NCBI GenBank assembly: GCA_015272215.1 | Contig: JACYMD010000121.1 | Span: 1-54,244, forward strand | Length of the DNA: 54,244 nt | Direction: 5' to 3' | From: Rivularia sp. T60_A2020_040 | GTDB taxonomy: Bacteria > Cyanobacteriota > Cyanobacteriia > Cyanobacteriales > Nostocaceae | Shown here: positions 34,828-43,762 of the stretch, piece after piece | How positions within the stretch are numbered: position 1 is the first letter of the stretch | How the letters are laid out: the number at the start of each line of letters is the position of its first letter | Notes under the pieces: model-generated | What the model was told of the DNA's origin: nothing | What the model saw: the letters and a program-made list of their open reading frames with translations, nothing else | The model's database searches: none | Position numbers and translations under genes: made by a program

Positions 34828-35024
34828 TATCATGTCCGGATGATTAGTTATTATTCGCTGTTGAGTGGTAATGGCTAATTGGTAATTGTTGACTGTTTCT
34901 GAGCCAACTTGATTACAAGTGTTTAACCCCCCATTATATCATACATCTTTTCAGCAACGCCGCATATTTGATCTTTATGAGGTAGATTCGGACGGGCAGG
35001 GATGCCTATCCCACCCATTGTTTT

Positions 35025-35050
35025 AAACCCCGTCCTTAAGGACGGGGTTT
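35025..35050. terminator. Two-way palindromic terminator
   Basis: AAACCCCGTCCTT and its exact inverse run head to head (35025-35050), with a T-run on either strand. It lies between the convergent SLH and transporter genes, four bases from the transporter stop codon. Confidence 0.85.
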
Positions 35051-35053
35051 GTG

Positions 35054-37273
35054 TTAAATTTCACCAAAGGCAAAATCAGGTGCAGCCATAACGTACATAA
35101 TTGTCGGTAGGTTGGTAGTACGTGCGTGCATTTGTTGGTAATATTCGGTAAAGTTTCGATTTGTGGGAGTTGCCATTCCCAGAAATATCATATCTGCATT
35201 TTGAGAAGATTCATGTAAAATTGTTTCAAAGGAACGGTTATCTGCAAAGATGATTTCGGGTATGGCTTGGATGCGAAACTGACTGAGCATAGCTTTTAAA
35301 TTCGCTTCTGCATCTTTGGCACCTGCCCGATTGGAAACAACTAACTTGATATATATCTGAGCATTGCGCCATTCGATTGTCGATCGCAACATATGAGCAA
35401 GCAATAGCATTAACCCACCATTGGCTTGCATTCCTCCCCACCATACATCTATGTGGCGAAACCGCCCAAATCCGCGTTGAGAATTTTCTCGCAAAATCAT
35501 CACGCTGCGGTTGGCTTGGTGGAGTTGTACAATCGTGTTGCAGTAACTATCGCGTCTATCTACCTCTTCGCTGTCTCCCAAAAATACAATGTTGGGTACT
35601 AAAGTACCTAATCCATAAGCTTCCACAAGTTGCAGCATTCCTTCAAAAGGATCTGGAGCCGTGACTACGCGAACTAATGCTTGTACTTGCTGCTTTTTAA
35701 GTTGTTCGCGGATTGTATTTTCTAGCTGGCTTTGTCGTGCTAAATCTCGCGAACCACTTGGTAAAACGCTTGATACGGTAATAAAACCTCGTTTGTGGGT
35801 GAGAGCGTAAGCTAATTGAATCAGAGACCAGCGTTTGTTGGGAGAACCGGAAAATACTAAAATATTGGGTCGCCAATTTTTGGTATCTTCAACTCGGCTA
35901 ATTTGAAAAACTCCCGTGCGGAGTAATGCCATCCAAATTCCTTGACGCACATCTCCCCAAGTAGTCGTTAGTTCGCGTTTTTGCAACCAAAAGTATATGG
36001 CTAAAACTATCACAGCTGCAACTAGGGTAGCAATTGCGTTGATCAGAAACATTACCGCCAAACAACCAATTCCCCCCAAAAAAGACCAAAGCCAATGCAC
36101 TTTAAAACTCGGTCGAAATGAAGGACTTTGTAATACTCCTTCGATACTTGCTGAAATATTTAAAACTAAGTAGGTAGTGAGAAAAAACATTGTCAGTATC
36201 GGCGCAATCAAGTTTAAATCGCCGATGCATACCGCTGCAACTGCTACACCCAAAGTAACCCAAGTCCCCATACGCGGTTCGTCGCTTTCACCGCTACCTC
36301 TACCTAAAAACGACATCCAACGTGGTAAAATTCCATCCCTTGCCAAAGCTTGCAAAACGCGGGGTGCAGCCAGAATACTACCCAAAGCGCTGGATAAAGT
36401 TGCCCCCCACACTCCCAATAAAATTGCTGGACTCCACAGAGACATCATTTTTATCACCAGGGGTTCGCTAATTAAGGTTGCAGTATCAGCACGCATGGCA
36501 ATTATTAGCGGCAATATCATGTAAATCAGGTATCCTGTACCGACGGCTGCTAAAGTACCAGTAGGGATGGAGCGGCTGGGATTGCGTAAATCTCCAGACA
36601 TACTCACTCCCGACATGATACCAGTAACCGCAGGGAAAAACACCGCAAACACTCCCCAAAACGGTTCTCCGTCTCCAGGTATACTCCATCCCTGGGGTGT
36701 GATATTTGGTATGGCACTTCCAAAAATCAAACACACAAGTGATAGGAAAATCGCCCCCATAATTACATATTGTGCCTTGACTGCAACTTCGGCAGAAGTC
36801 ACCGCTAAAATCGCCACTAAAATAGTTGTGATTAAAGCAACATAAGTTTGATTGAGGTTTCCAAAAGTTTGGACTACACTTTCAGCAAAACCGATGGTAT
36901 AAAGTGCAATAGAAAGCGCCTGAGCAAAGTAGAGAGAAATACCCACCGCACCCCCGACTTCAATTCCCAAACAGCGGCTAATCATGTAGTAAGCACCACC
37001 CACCCGCACTACCTTATCTGTGGCGATCGCGCATACTGACAAAGAAGTCAGGAAAGTAATTGATGTCGCAAGGGTGACAATGATTAGAGAACCCACCAAC
37101 CCGACATTTCCTACAACCCAGCCAAACCGCAGATACATAATCACGCCCAAAATTGTCAAAATTGAAGGCGTGTAAACTCCACCAAATGTCCCTAAACCGG
37201 CTGATTTGGTTTCAACTGATTTTGAGTCATCATCTTGTATTTCGGGTGAATCCTGCTTAAATAAAAACTTCAT
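35054..37273 (-). CDS. SLC12/APC-type cation-chloride or amino-acid transporter
   Basis: A 739-residue membrane transporter. About 12 helices occupy residues 30-430, starting with LGTFGGVYTPSILTILGVIM and GWVVGNVGLVGSLIIVTLAT, which match the N-terminal signature of bacterial relatives of the Na-K-Cl cotransporters. GVWGATLSSALGSILAAPRV is the typical helix 8 block. The C-terminal about 280 residues are a cytosolic domain resembling the regulatory tail of SLC12 proteins (NILVFSGSPNKRWSLIQLAY). Substrate (potassium, chloride or amino acid) is not settled. Single-gene unit; the stop sits against a strong terminator. Confidence 0.9.
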   Translation of the reverse strand: MKFLFKQDSPEIQDDDSKSVETKSAGLGTFGGVYTPSILTILGVIMYLRFGWVVGNVGLVGSLIIVTLATSITFLTSLSVCAIATDKVVRVGGAYYMISRCLGIEVGGAVGISLYFAQALSIALYTIGFAESVVQTFGNLNQTYVALITTILVAILAVTSAEVAVKAQYVIMGAIFLSLVCLIFGSAIPNITPQGWSIPGDGEPFWGVFAVFFPAVTGIMSGVSMSGDLRNPSRSIPTGTLAAVGTGYLIYMILPLIIAMRADTATLISEPLVIKMMSLWSPAILLGVWGATLSSALGSILAAPRVLQALARDGILPRWMSFLGRGSGESDEPRMGTWVTLGVAVAAVCIGDLNLIAPILTMFFLTTYLVLNISASIEGVLQSPSFRPSFKVHWLWSFLGGIGCLAVMFLINAIATLVAAVIVLAIYFWLQKRELTTTWGDVRQGIWMALLRTGVFQISRVEDTKNWRPNILVFSGSPNKRWSLIQLAYALTHKRGFITVSSVLPSGSRDLARQSQLENTIREQLKKQQVQALVRVVTAPDPFEGMLQLVEAYGLGTLVPNIVFLGDSEEVDRRDSYCNTIVQLHQANRSVMILRENSQRGFGRFRHIDVWWGGMQANGGLMLLLAHMLRSTIEWRNAQIYIKLVVSNRAGAKDAEANLKAMLSQFRIQAIPEIIFADNRSFETILHESSQNADMIFLGMATPTNRNFTEYYQQMHARTTNLPTIMYVMAAPDFAFGEI

Positions 37274-37755
37274 CGTCGATAGATACTCCTTGTAGAGCCA
37301 CCTAGTATGTTCCGTCGTTTAATTTTAGGCTGAATTAATCAAGATTCAACTATTGCGTGCGACATTGGAAGGGAAGGGGAAAATACCTGATTATTCCCTG
37401 AGAAAATAGTATTGCTTTTATTAAAAGTACGTATGGTAATATTTTTTAATTTAATTCATCCTGAGTATTAAAGTATTTTTTGATACTATAAAACTAGTGT
37501 GGATTTTGGGAACTAGCAATTACTTAATTGTATCAATGATTATGACTAATGAATCAGGAGACGAAAATTCAGATTTTCCTTGGACGGTATAAATAAATAT
37601 TTTTAGATCGATCAGTGCTTGCTAACAATTCAAGCGCAAAACAAGCTTCATAGGTATTCATATATACTTAGCAATAGTAGTATATATAATCGGTTATATT
37701 TATTTGTAGTATAAAATATATGAGTTTTGGCAAATTATGCTTATGATAATTTTAT
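37274..37755. other. Divergent 482-bp spacer before the exonuclease-ATPase operon
   Basis: AT-rich throughout, with runs such as TATATACTTAGCAATAGTAG near 37661-37681. It carries the promoters of the transporter (minus) and of the operon (plus). No ribosome site is evident before 37756. Confidence 0.45.
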
Positions 37756-40182
37756 ATGGATTATGTAGTTATTGATACTGAGGGCAATCCAGAATTAAGC
37801 GAACTGGCAATTATAGATAGTCAGGGACGTGTAATCTACGAAGGGATTTCCCGCGACCATGCCAATAATGGTTCTCATTTACCTAACCTCAAAAGTTTAA
37901 AGAGTTTATTATCCGAGTTTTTGAATGTTGTTCAAGGGAAGAAAATAGTTTGCCACTATGCCAAACACGATATTGAAGTACTTAAATTCAGTTTCCATAA
38001 AGCGGGTTTAAAAGTTCCTCCCTTGGAATTTGATTGCACTTATATAAAAGCAAAAAATCATTGGTTAGGGCTGGAAAGCTACTCTTTAGAATATCTCAGT
38101 AAATATCTAAATTTGCGGGTTAATAACCGCTACTTTATCCGGGACATGGCTCATTCTGCCCGGTATGATGCAGAGTTTACCTATTACCTTTATCACCAGT
38201 TAATGTTAGACCAATTAAAAGAACAACCAAATCCATTCAGCAGTAGTCGAGTTGATACCCCTTTTCAAAATCACCCCGATAACTTCGATACCTATCACCA
38301 ACAATTTATTACTCTTGAGTCAATATTAAAAAATATTAAACTTGACTCCAATCATCAAAGTAAAGGAGCGGTGGTAATTGGAGAACCTGGTTCGGGCAAA
38401 ACTCATTTAATGATGCGATTAGCGCAAGCACGATTATCAAGTAATCGATTGCTTTTTATCCGTCAGCCTAACAATTCTTCCTCTGTGCTGTACCATATTT
38501 ACAGCCGCATTTTAGAGTCTTTAGTCGAGAAAGTTGGAACATTTACTCAATTAGATTATTTAATTATTAATAGCTTTGATAAAATTGTTGCTGACATTTC
38601 AAATCTCACCAAAAAAGACCAAGAAATTATTCAGGCACTAAAGGATGACAATATAGATGCTCTTGGGGGAGAAGGAACTTATACTAAGGTAGTATACTGG
38701 CAGCAAATTCACAAACGAATTAATGAGTGGTGGGACAAAAATTACTCGTCTGGTGGTTTTGCTCTCTCAATTCTCAAGGGAATTATTAAGTATTGTAGCT
38801 ACACTGACTATAATAAAAAAAATATTGCTACACGTTGGTTAGCAGGTCAAACTTTATCAACAGAGGAAGCTGAAAAAGTTGGTTTATCAAATTGGCAAGA
38901 AAACCTTAGCTTAGAAGAATTTTCTTTAGAAGCTATTTCGGTATTAGGTAAATTATCTATCCTCGATCAGCCTTTAATAATTATTTTCGACCAGCTGGAA
39001 GGATTGGGACTTCCTCAAAATAAGGAGATATTGCTTAACTTTGGAGAAACTATCAAGGAACTTTTCACCCACGTTCCTAATAGCTTGATTATCCTAAATA
39101 TGTTTCCCAAACGCTGGGAAGAGTTTCAAGATACTTTTGATAACTCAGTTACTGGTCGAGTATCTCAGTATCAAATTCAGTTACAAAAACCGCAGGAAAA
39201 AGAACTTTTATCTATTCTCAAAGTCAAGCTGCAAAGTTTAAATATTCCTTTAGAACAAATATTTTTACCTGAAGATTTAGAAGATATTCTCGAACAAAAA
39301 TCTGTGCGTGCGGTTTTGAATCGAGCTGCTGAATACTACAATTATCGGGTTTGTCAAATTCCTTTACCCTTTATAAAAGAAAATGTTCGTAAGTTAGATG
39401 GTAATGAAAAAATAGAACAGGAATTGCGAATATTAGCTTATGACCAACAGATATTTAAACAAGCATTAGTGGGCATTATACAGGAGATGCAAGACCCTGG
39501 TTCAGTTGATATGAGAGACTTGGTAAAAAAGCTTGTTCCTGAAGGTAATGGTGGAGGAGATCCAATAGAAAAATATGTTATTGAGTATTTAACCAAGCAA
39601 AAAGCTTACCTAGAAGCGCAATACCATAAACTGCCGATTATTTCTGATTCGGATGATATAGGTAAACTCAAGACTATTGTCGAAGCTTTCAACAATATTA
39701 AACCGATTAAATTGACTTTATATAAGTTAGGAAAACGAGTTTTACCAGAACATATTGTGATTGAAACTGAGCGTCAGAACTATGTATTAGGTTTTCTACA
39801 AGTGTCTCCTAATGCGTCTTTTACTAGTCGTATTGGTAATTTCAACGAGTTAGTTTGCTTGCACCCCCAAGACAGCTTTAGTTTATTCCGGGATGAGCGC
39901 TTAACTGAAATCAAGGGTTCTGTTGCCAAAGAAAAAATAAGTCAGCTACAAAATTCTCATAATGGCAAATTTATTTTCTTTTCTAAACCGGATAGGATTC
40001 ATCTGGAACTAACTTATAAATTAATTATTGATATTCAAAATAGAGATTTGGATGTTGATTTAGAGTCAGCTTTAAAGGTTTTTATCACTAAATCTGAATG
40101 GTATCACTGGCTGTTTAATATGTTTGGTTTTAGTGAATCAATAGCACAAGTAAAAGTACAAGAGAAAAAATTATGGAATTAG
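37756..40182 (+). CDS. DnaQ-type 3'-5' exonuclease fused to a P-loop ATPase
   Basis: An 808-residue fusion. Residues 1-150 are a DEDDh exonuclease: D7 and E9 in VVIDTEGNP (ExoI), D72 in CHYAKHDIEVL (ExoII), H133 and D138 in HSARYDAEFT (ExoIII). All catalytic residues are kept. Residues 185-480 form a P-loop domain: GEPGSGKTHL (209-218, Walker A) and LIIIFDQLEG (D412, Walker B, with Q in place of the usual second acid). The rest (about 480-808) is helical and unrecognised. There is no membrane helix. The next gene overlaps by ten bases. I infer an ATP-controlled nuclease, possibly antiviral. I cannot name the system; domain calls are firm, role is not. Confidence 0.88.
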   Translation: MDYVVIDTEGNPELSELAIIDSQGRVIYEGISRDHANNGSHLPNLKSLKSLLSEFLNVVQGKKIVCHYAKHDIEVLKFSFHKAGLKVPPLEFDCTYIKAKNHWLGLESYSLEYLSKYLNLRVNNRYFIRDMAHSARYDAEFTYYLYHQLMLDQLKEQPNPFSSSRVDTPFQNHPDNFDTYHQQFITLESILKNIKLDSNHQSKGAVVIGEPGSGKTHLMMRLAQARLSSNRLLFIRQPNNSSSVLYHIYSRILESLVEKVGTFTQLDYLIINSFDKIVADISNLTKKDQEIIQALKDDNIDALGGEGTYTKVVYWQQIHKRINEWWDKNYSSGGFALSILKGIIKYCSYTDYNKKNIATRWLAGQTLSTEEAEKVGLSNWQENLSLEEFSLEAISVLGKLSILDQPLIIIFDQLEGLGLPQNKEILLNFGETIKELFTHVPNSLIILNMFPKRWEEFQDTFDNSVTGRVSQYQIQLQKPQEKELLSILKVKLQSLNIPLEQIFLPEDLEDILEQKSVRAVLNRAAEYYNYRVCQIPLPFIKENVRKLDGNEKIEQELRILAYDQQIFKQALVGIIQEMQDPGSVDMRDLVKKLVPEGNGGGDPIEKYVIEYLTKQKAYLEAQYHKLPIISDSDDIGKLKTIVEAFNNIKPIKLTLYKLGKRVLPEHIVIETERQNYVLGFLQVSPNASFTSRIGNFNELVCLHPQDSFSLFRDERLTEIKGSVAKEKISQLQNSHNGKFIFFSKPDRIHLELTYKLIIDIQNRDLDVDLESALKVFITKSEWYHWLFNMFGFSESIAQVKVQEKKLWN

Positions 40183-40766
40183 AAGGACTTGCTAAATTTC
40201 ATCAGTTGATAAAGCTAGATCCGAATCTATCTAATATTGGATTTGGAACTAAAGTGACAGTAGGGGATATAAATAGGTTTGCTAGTAGAATCAGAGTTGC
40301 CAAAAGTTTTAAAGGAATAAATCTTGAGGGGTTTTCCAAAGAAACTAATTATGGTTATGACGCTTTCTTGTTAGTCTTTTTGACACATTCTGCATTAGAG
40401 CGGTTTGTTGAAATCAACTCGCTTAACTTCGAGGCGCTTGGTTCTCTGATGATTCCTTATAATCCAGAAAAGGTGATTCAAAAATTTGTAGAAAAGGATA
40501 AAAATGGTCTACTTTATGATTTTCTTTATCAAAGAATAAAACCAAAACTACAAGGGAAGTTAAGTAATTGTAGAAATTACAAAAGTGTAAATGTAGCTGA
40601 TATTTCTGCTTCAATTCGGCATATATTTGTTCACGGTCATTTATGCGCTCATTCTAATCGTGTAAATCCGAAAAATGTCTATTCTATCTGTACATCGGTA
40701 TCGGATTTTTTGCTCGCTTTTATGGATGCTGAGTTTTCAAAAAAGATAGATAAGTATCATTGCTAA
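40173..40766 (+). CDS. HEPN-like protein with R-x4-H motif
   Basis: A 197-residue soluble, mostly helical protein. SIRHIFVHGHLCAHSNR contains R149-x4-H154, the active-site pattern of HEPN ribonucleases, in the expected helix context (the iR-n-xaHG form). Earlier helices (FLLVFLTHSALERFVEI and the rest) could make the four-helix bundle. No other domain is recognised. Its ATG lies inside the last codons of the exonuclease-ATPase gene, so the two are translated together. HEPN proteins next to NTPases are often toxins in defence systems; here that is inference from motif and context. Confidence 0.72.
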   Translation: MELEGLAKFHQLIKLDPNLSNIGFGTKVTVGDINRFASRIRVAKSFKGINLEGFSKETNYGYDAFLLVFLTHSALERFVEINSLNFEALGSLMIPYNPEKVIQKFVEKDKNGLLYDFLYQRIKPKLQGKLSNCRNYKSVNVADISASIRHIFVHGHLCAHSNRVNPKNVYSICTSVSDFLLAFMDAEFSKKIDKYHC

Positions 40767-40811
40767 GTTCAGATTATATAATTGCGATCGATCTATTCCT
40801 AATTATATGAA

Positions 40812-40920
40812 GTCCGGTTAATTGCTTACTATATGACTCAACGCATTTACCCATCACCAATTACCGATTACCAATTACCCATTACCAGCCCTCACAGACA
40901 GTAGGAGTGTTTAACCGGAC
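40812..40920. repeat. 10-bp inverted repeat bracketing 109 bp
   Basis: GTCCGGTTAA (40812-40821) is inverted as TTAACCGGAC (40911-40920). Inside are AATTACC-type repeats. It could be a MITE, or a hairpin ending the operon. It lies right after the HEPN gene. Confidence 0.5.
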
Positions 40921-40926
40921 GTGATA

Positions 40927-41691
40927 TTACCCATTCCCAAGTACCGAATGCAAATTCACCACCGCACCAATGACAACAATTGCTGGTGCTTCAAACCCGC
41001 TTTTTTCCACTTCTTCCACAATTGTCTCTAATTTACCAATTAATTCTTCCTGCTCAGGACGAGTTCCCCAACGGATTAAACCAATGGGAGTATCTGCACT
41101 CAATCCCGCTTTTAATAATTCTTCGACTATGTAAGCTAAATTGTGAATTCCCATGTAAATTACAATTGTCTCCGAACCTTTGGCGATAGCTAACCAATCA
41201 ACTGCGGGACGATACTTCCCGATGGATTCGTGTCCAGTAACAAATGTCACTGATGAGCTATAAAGACGATGGGTTAAGGGGATACCAGCATAGGCAGGAG
41301 CGGCGATTCCGGCTGTAATTCCCGGCACTACTTCTACTGAAACCCCAGCCTTAATTAAATCTTGCATTTCTTCACCACCACGACCAAAAACAAAGGGATC
41401 TCCGCCTTTGAGCCGCACTACTATGGCATTATCTTGGACTTTTTGAATTAATAACTCAGTTGTTTGCTCTTGTAATAAAGAATGCCTTCCCCGTCGCTTA
41501 CCAGCATTAATTTTTTCCGCACGGGGATTAATCATTGCGAGAATAAACGGACTTACTAAAGCATCATATATTACCACATCCGCAGTTTCTAATAAGGCTT
41601 TTCCCTTGATAGTCATCAATCCAGGGTCTCCGGGTCCAGCACCTACTAAATATACTTTACCCGCAGCATTTTGCATATTTTCCCGGTTCAT
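40927..41691 (-). CDS. cobA: Uroporphyrinogen-III C-methyltransferase
   Basis: A SAM-dependent enzyme of about 254 residues that turns uroporphyrinogen III into precorrin-2 on the way to siroheme and cobalamin. KVYLVGAGPGDPGLMTIKG (SAM site), VVRLKGGDPFVFGRGGEE and VVPGITAGIAAPAYAGIPLT are classical signatures. The start is the ATG at 41691 (MNRENMQN), because it shares an ATGA with the stop of the upstream chelatase gene; the frame otherwise extends to a TTG. The two-gene unit makes siroheme for nitrite and sulfite reductases. Confidence 0.95.
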   Translation of the reverse strand: MNRENMQNAAGKVYLVGAGPGDPGLMTIKGKALLETADVVIYDALVSPFILAMINPRAEKINAGKRRGRHSLLQEQTTELLIQKVQDNAIVVRLKGGDPFVFGRGGEEMQDLIKAGVSVEVVPGITAGIAAPAYAGIPLTHRLYSSSVTFVTGHESIGKYRPAVDWLAIAKGSETIVIYMGIHNLAYIVEELLKAGLSADTPIGLIRWGTRPEQEELIGKLETIVEEVEKSGFEAPAIVVIGAVVNLHSVLGNG

Positions 41692-42452
41692 TTTTGCATT
41701 AAATCCCAAATCAAATCAATTAATTCTCCGTTTGCTCCTAAAGGTTCGTATAACTGAAAACTTACTCCAGGAAACTGTAATTTTAAATCTTGTATAGATT
41801 GCATGATGGCATCAGTAATACCACCTGGAAACAAAAAATAAGGTATAATAGTGATTTTTTTCTTACCATCAGCTACTAACTGAGCAACAATATCTTGTAA
41901 GCTGGGAGAAACAGTCCAATAAGCAGCAACTGCATTTACAGAAATTGCCATTGCTTCAATAGTGTTATTTGCTTGGATGCGACGGCTACCGTGGGCTACA
42001 ATTATTCTGCCATCTATCGATGCATCGACTATTTTTTTGGTCAGCAATTTTTGCAAACCTTTCTCAGAACCTAAGTATGGTTGTAACTCAATCAAAATAT
42101 CTTCTTTCAAAGCAAGTTTAGCTAACTCAACTTCAGCAGGAATATCTTCGGTAACGTGAATTCCTGGCAGTAAAAATAAAGGTACTATCTTTAAATGACG
42201 ACATCCGTCAGCAATAAGTTTTCTACTAAAATCTATAATTTGTTGGTGTAGGGGTTGGGGATGTAGTTCCAAATAAGCCGTACCGATATATTTAACATAT
42301 CCTGGTTGATTATTGGATTGAGTCAACTTATCTTGTAAATTTCGCCCTAATTCTTCCATCGCAACTTGCGGACGTGGGTCTTTACTTCCGTGAGATACTA
42401 ATAGATATGCAGATGATATTAGTAATTTGAAAATTTGTTTCTGATTAATCAT
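41688..42452 (-). CDS. Sirohydrochlorin chelatase (CbiX/SirB long form)
   Basis: A 254-residue chelatase made of two similar halves. SSAYLLVSHGSKDPRPQ and GRIIVAHGSRRIQAN both carry the metal-binding HGS motif, and LKIVPLFLLPGIHVTEDI and ITIIPYFLFPGGITDAI are paired repeats. It inserts iron (or cobalt) into sirohydrochlorin. It overlaps cobA by four bases, making an operon of the two consecutive siroheme steps. Confidence 0.92.
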   Translation of the reverse strand: MINQKQIFKLLISSAYLLVSHGSKDPRPQVAMEELGRNLQDKLTQSNNQPGYVKYIGTAYLELHPQPLHQQIIDFSRKLIADGCRHLKIVPLFLLPGIHVTEDIPAEVELAKLALKEDILIELQPYLGSEKGLQKLLTKKIVDASIDGRIIVAHGSRRIQANNTIEAMAISVNAVAAYWTVSPSLQDIVAQLVADGKKKITIIPYFLFPGGITDAIMQSIQDLKLQFPGVSFQLYEPLGANGELIDLIWDLMQK

Positions 42453-42589
42453 TCCCGATTCTCGGCTGTATAACTCGTGTAGATGATGGAAATATGGAAA
42501 TATATATAAACCGTCGATCTATTAACACTAGCAAATCATTAAGACTTTAGCCAATTTTTAATCAAAGGAATATTATTAATTATTAAAAA

Positions 42590-42662
42590 CGAGCGCGGAG
42601 GGATTTGAACCCCCGACCTACAGAACCGGAATCTGCCGCTCTATCCACTGAGCTACGCGCCC
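42590..42662 (-). tRNA. tRNA-Arg (anticodon CCG)
   Basis: Minus strand 42662 to 42590 folds as a cloverleaf: acceptor GGGCGCG/CGCGCTC with one G-U, D arm GCTC/GAGC, anticodon loop TTCCGGT (anticodon CCG, reads CGG) and T arm GGGGG-TTCGAAT-CCCTC. The discriminator is G and CCA is not encoded. A T-run follows. 73 nt, no intron. Confidence 0.97.
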
Positions 42663-43056
42663 TCGCAATATTCAGTATACCTTTTATTTGCTTTCTTGAC
42701 TACATAAGTTTTATGCCTTGATTAATTGAACATTTTCTTTAGATAGGGAGCTATATTCACCCATGTCTTTACGGACAGGCGCTCGCCGCACACCGAAGGC
42801 GTGAACGCTAACAGACGGTTCTATACAAACAAAGCCCACCTGCGTTGAGGAACAGCGCATATTCATACAAAAACGTTATGACATGATATTACTCAACTAG
42901 ATAATATAATCTAGATCATATAATAATTATTTATTATTTATCTGATTAATTTTTAGTAATCAGATAAATAAATTACATCCAATAGTTACTTTGCAAACTG
43001 ATGTAAACACTGAAAAACGTTACTTTATAGTCATGCAGTATTAAAAGTAATATTAT
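42663..43056. other. 394-bp spacer with GC-rich repeat
   Basis: Upstream of the tRNA gene and of the gene at 43057. From 42768 to 42840 it is GC-rich (GGCGCTCGCCGCACACCGAA and GGCGTGAACGC, which can pair in part), like the dispersed palindromes of Nostoc-type genomes. The rest is AT-rich. Confidence 0.5.
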
Positions 43057-43683
43057 ATGACTAAAAATTATTTAAAACCCAAACCAATTAATAATATTAA
43101 TAATATTTCTGATATAGATAGTAGTAAAGGTGGTTTTTTGTTAGGAATAATCTCTGCGGTTTTACTAATAGCTTGTATTAGTGTGTTACTTCTGTTCAAT
43201 AACAAACAAATACAACGAATAATCACCGAAAAAGGGAATATCGATGCTGTAAAAAAATCATCCGATACTGAATTATTAATTAAGGATAGCAATAGTTTAA
43301 TCGGAACAAAGAAGATTTTAAATATTAAAGCAGACCACTCTAACGGAACTGTCGGAAGATTAACAAATATTTATTTTAGTAACAAAAATACTATTGTCAA
43401 AATCGCTGTAACTAATAGTTCGCTCTATACTATTCATCTCAATTTACACGGTAAAGGAGTTGTACTTGTGGATGACTTAGGGAATAAATACGATTTAAAA
43501 TTACCCTCTGATAATCCCCATCTTGAAATTCAGTCCGGTGAAACTTTCAAAGGAGAACTAGTTTTTCAAGGTGGAGTGACTTCAAAAGCAAGTAACCTCA
43601 CTCTAATTACTAATAATCAAATAGGTAGTGACCAACTTTTGAGTCGTCGTCCTAAAATTGAGTTTTTTATTCCACTCAAATAG
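43057..43683 (+). CDS. Membrane-anchored protein of unknown function
   Basis: A 208-residue protein with a short polar N-terminus, one membrane helix (about 26-47, GIISAVLLIACISVLLLF) and an outside domain of about 130 residues made of beta strands (IVKIAVTNSSLYTIHLNL, VVLVDDLGNKYDLKL, GETFKGELVFQGG). The shape is like DUF4352-type Ig-like modules, but I do not assign it. Heptamer repeats follow the stop. Confidence 0.72.
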   Translation: MTKNYLKPKPINNINNISDIDSSKGGFLLGIISAVLLIACISVLLLFNNKQIQRIITEKGNIDAVKKSSDTELLIKDSNSLIGTKKILNIKADHSNGTVGRLTNIYFSNKNTIVKIAVTNSSLYTIHLNLHGKGVVLVDDLGNKYDLKLPSDNPHLEIQSGETFKGELVFQGGVTSKASNLTLITNNQIGSDQLLSRRPKIEFFIPLK

Positions 43684-43716
43684 TTGGAGATGGGGAGATG
43701 GGGAGAAATAAATCAG

Positions 43717-43751
43717 AACTGTCAACTGTCAACTGTCAACTGTCAACTAAC
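43717..43751. repeat. Heptamer STRR block
   Basis: Four to five CAACTGT units lie between convergent genes. Confidence 0.85.
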
Positions 43752-43762
43752 TCCTAACTTGA

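Noticed and set aside
35377-37039. Several plus-strand frames inside the transporter gene
   Set aside because: They are mirror frames of a strongly supported membrane protein gene.
42453-42589. Cobalamin riboswitch before the siroheme genes
   Set aside because: The leader is short and AT-rich, without the conserved B12 box.
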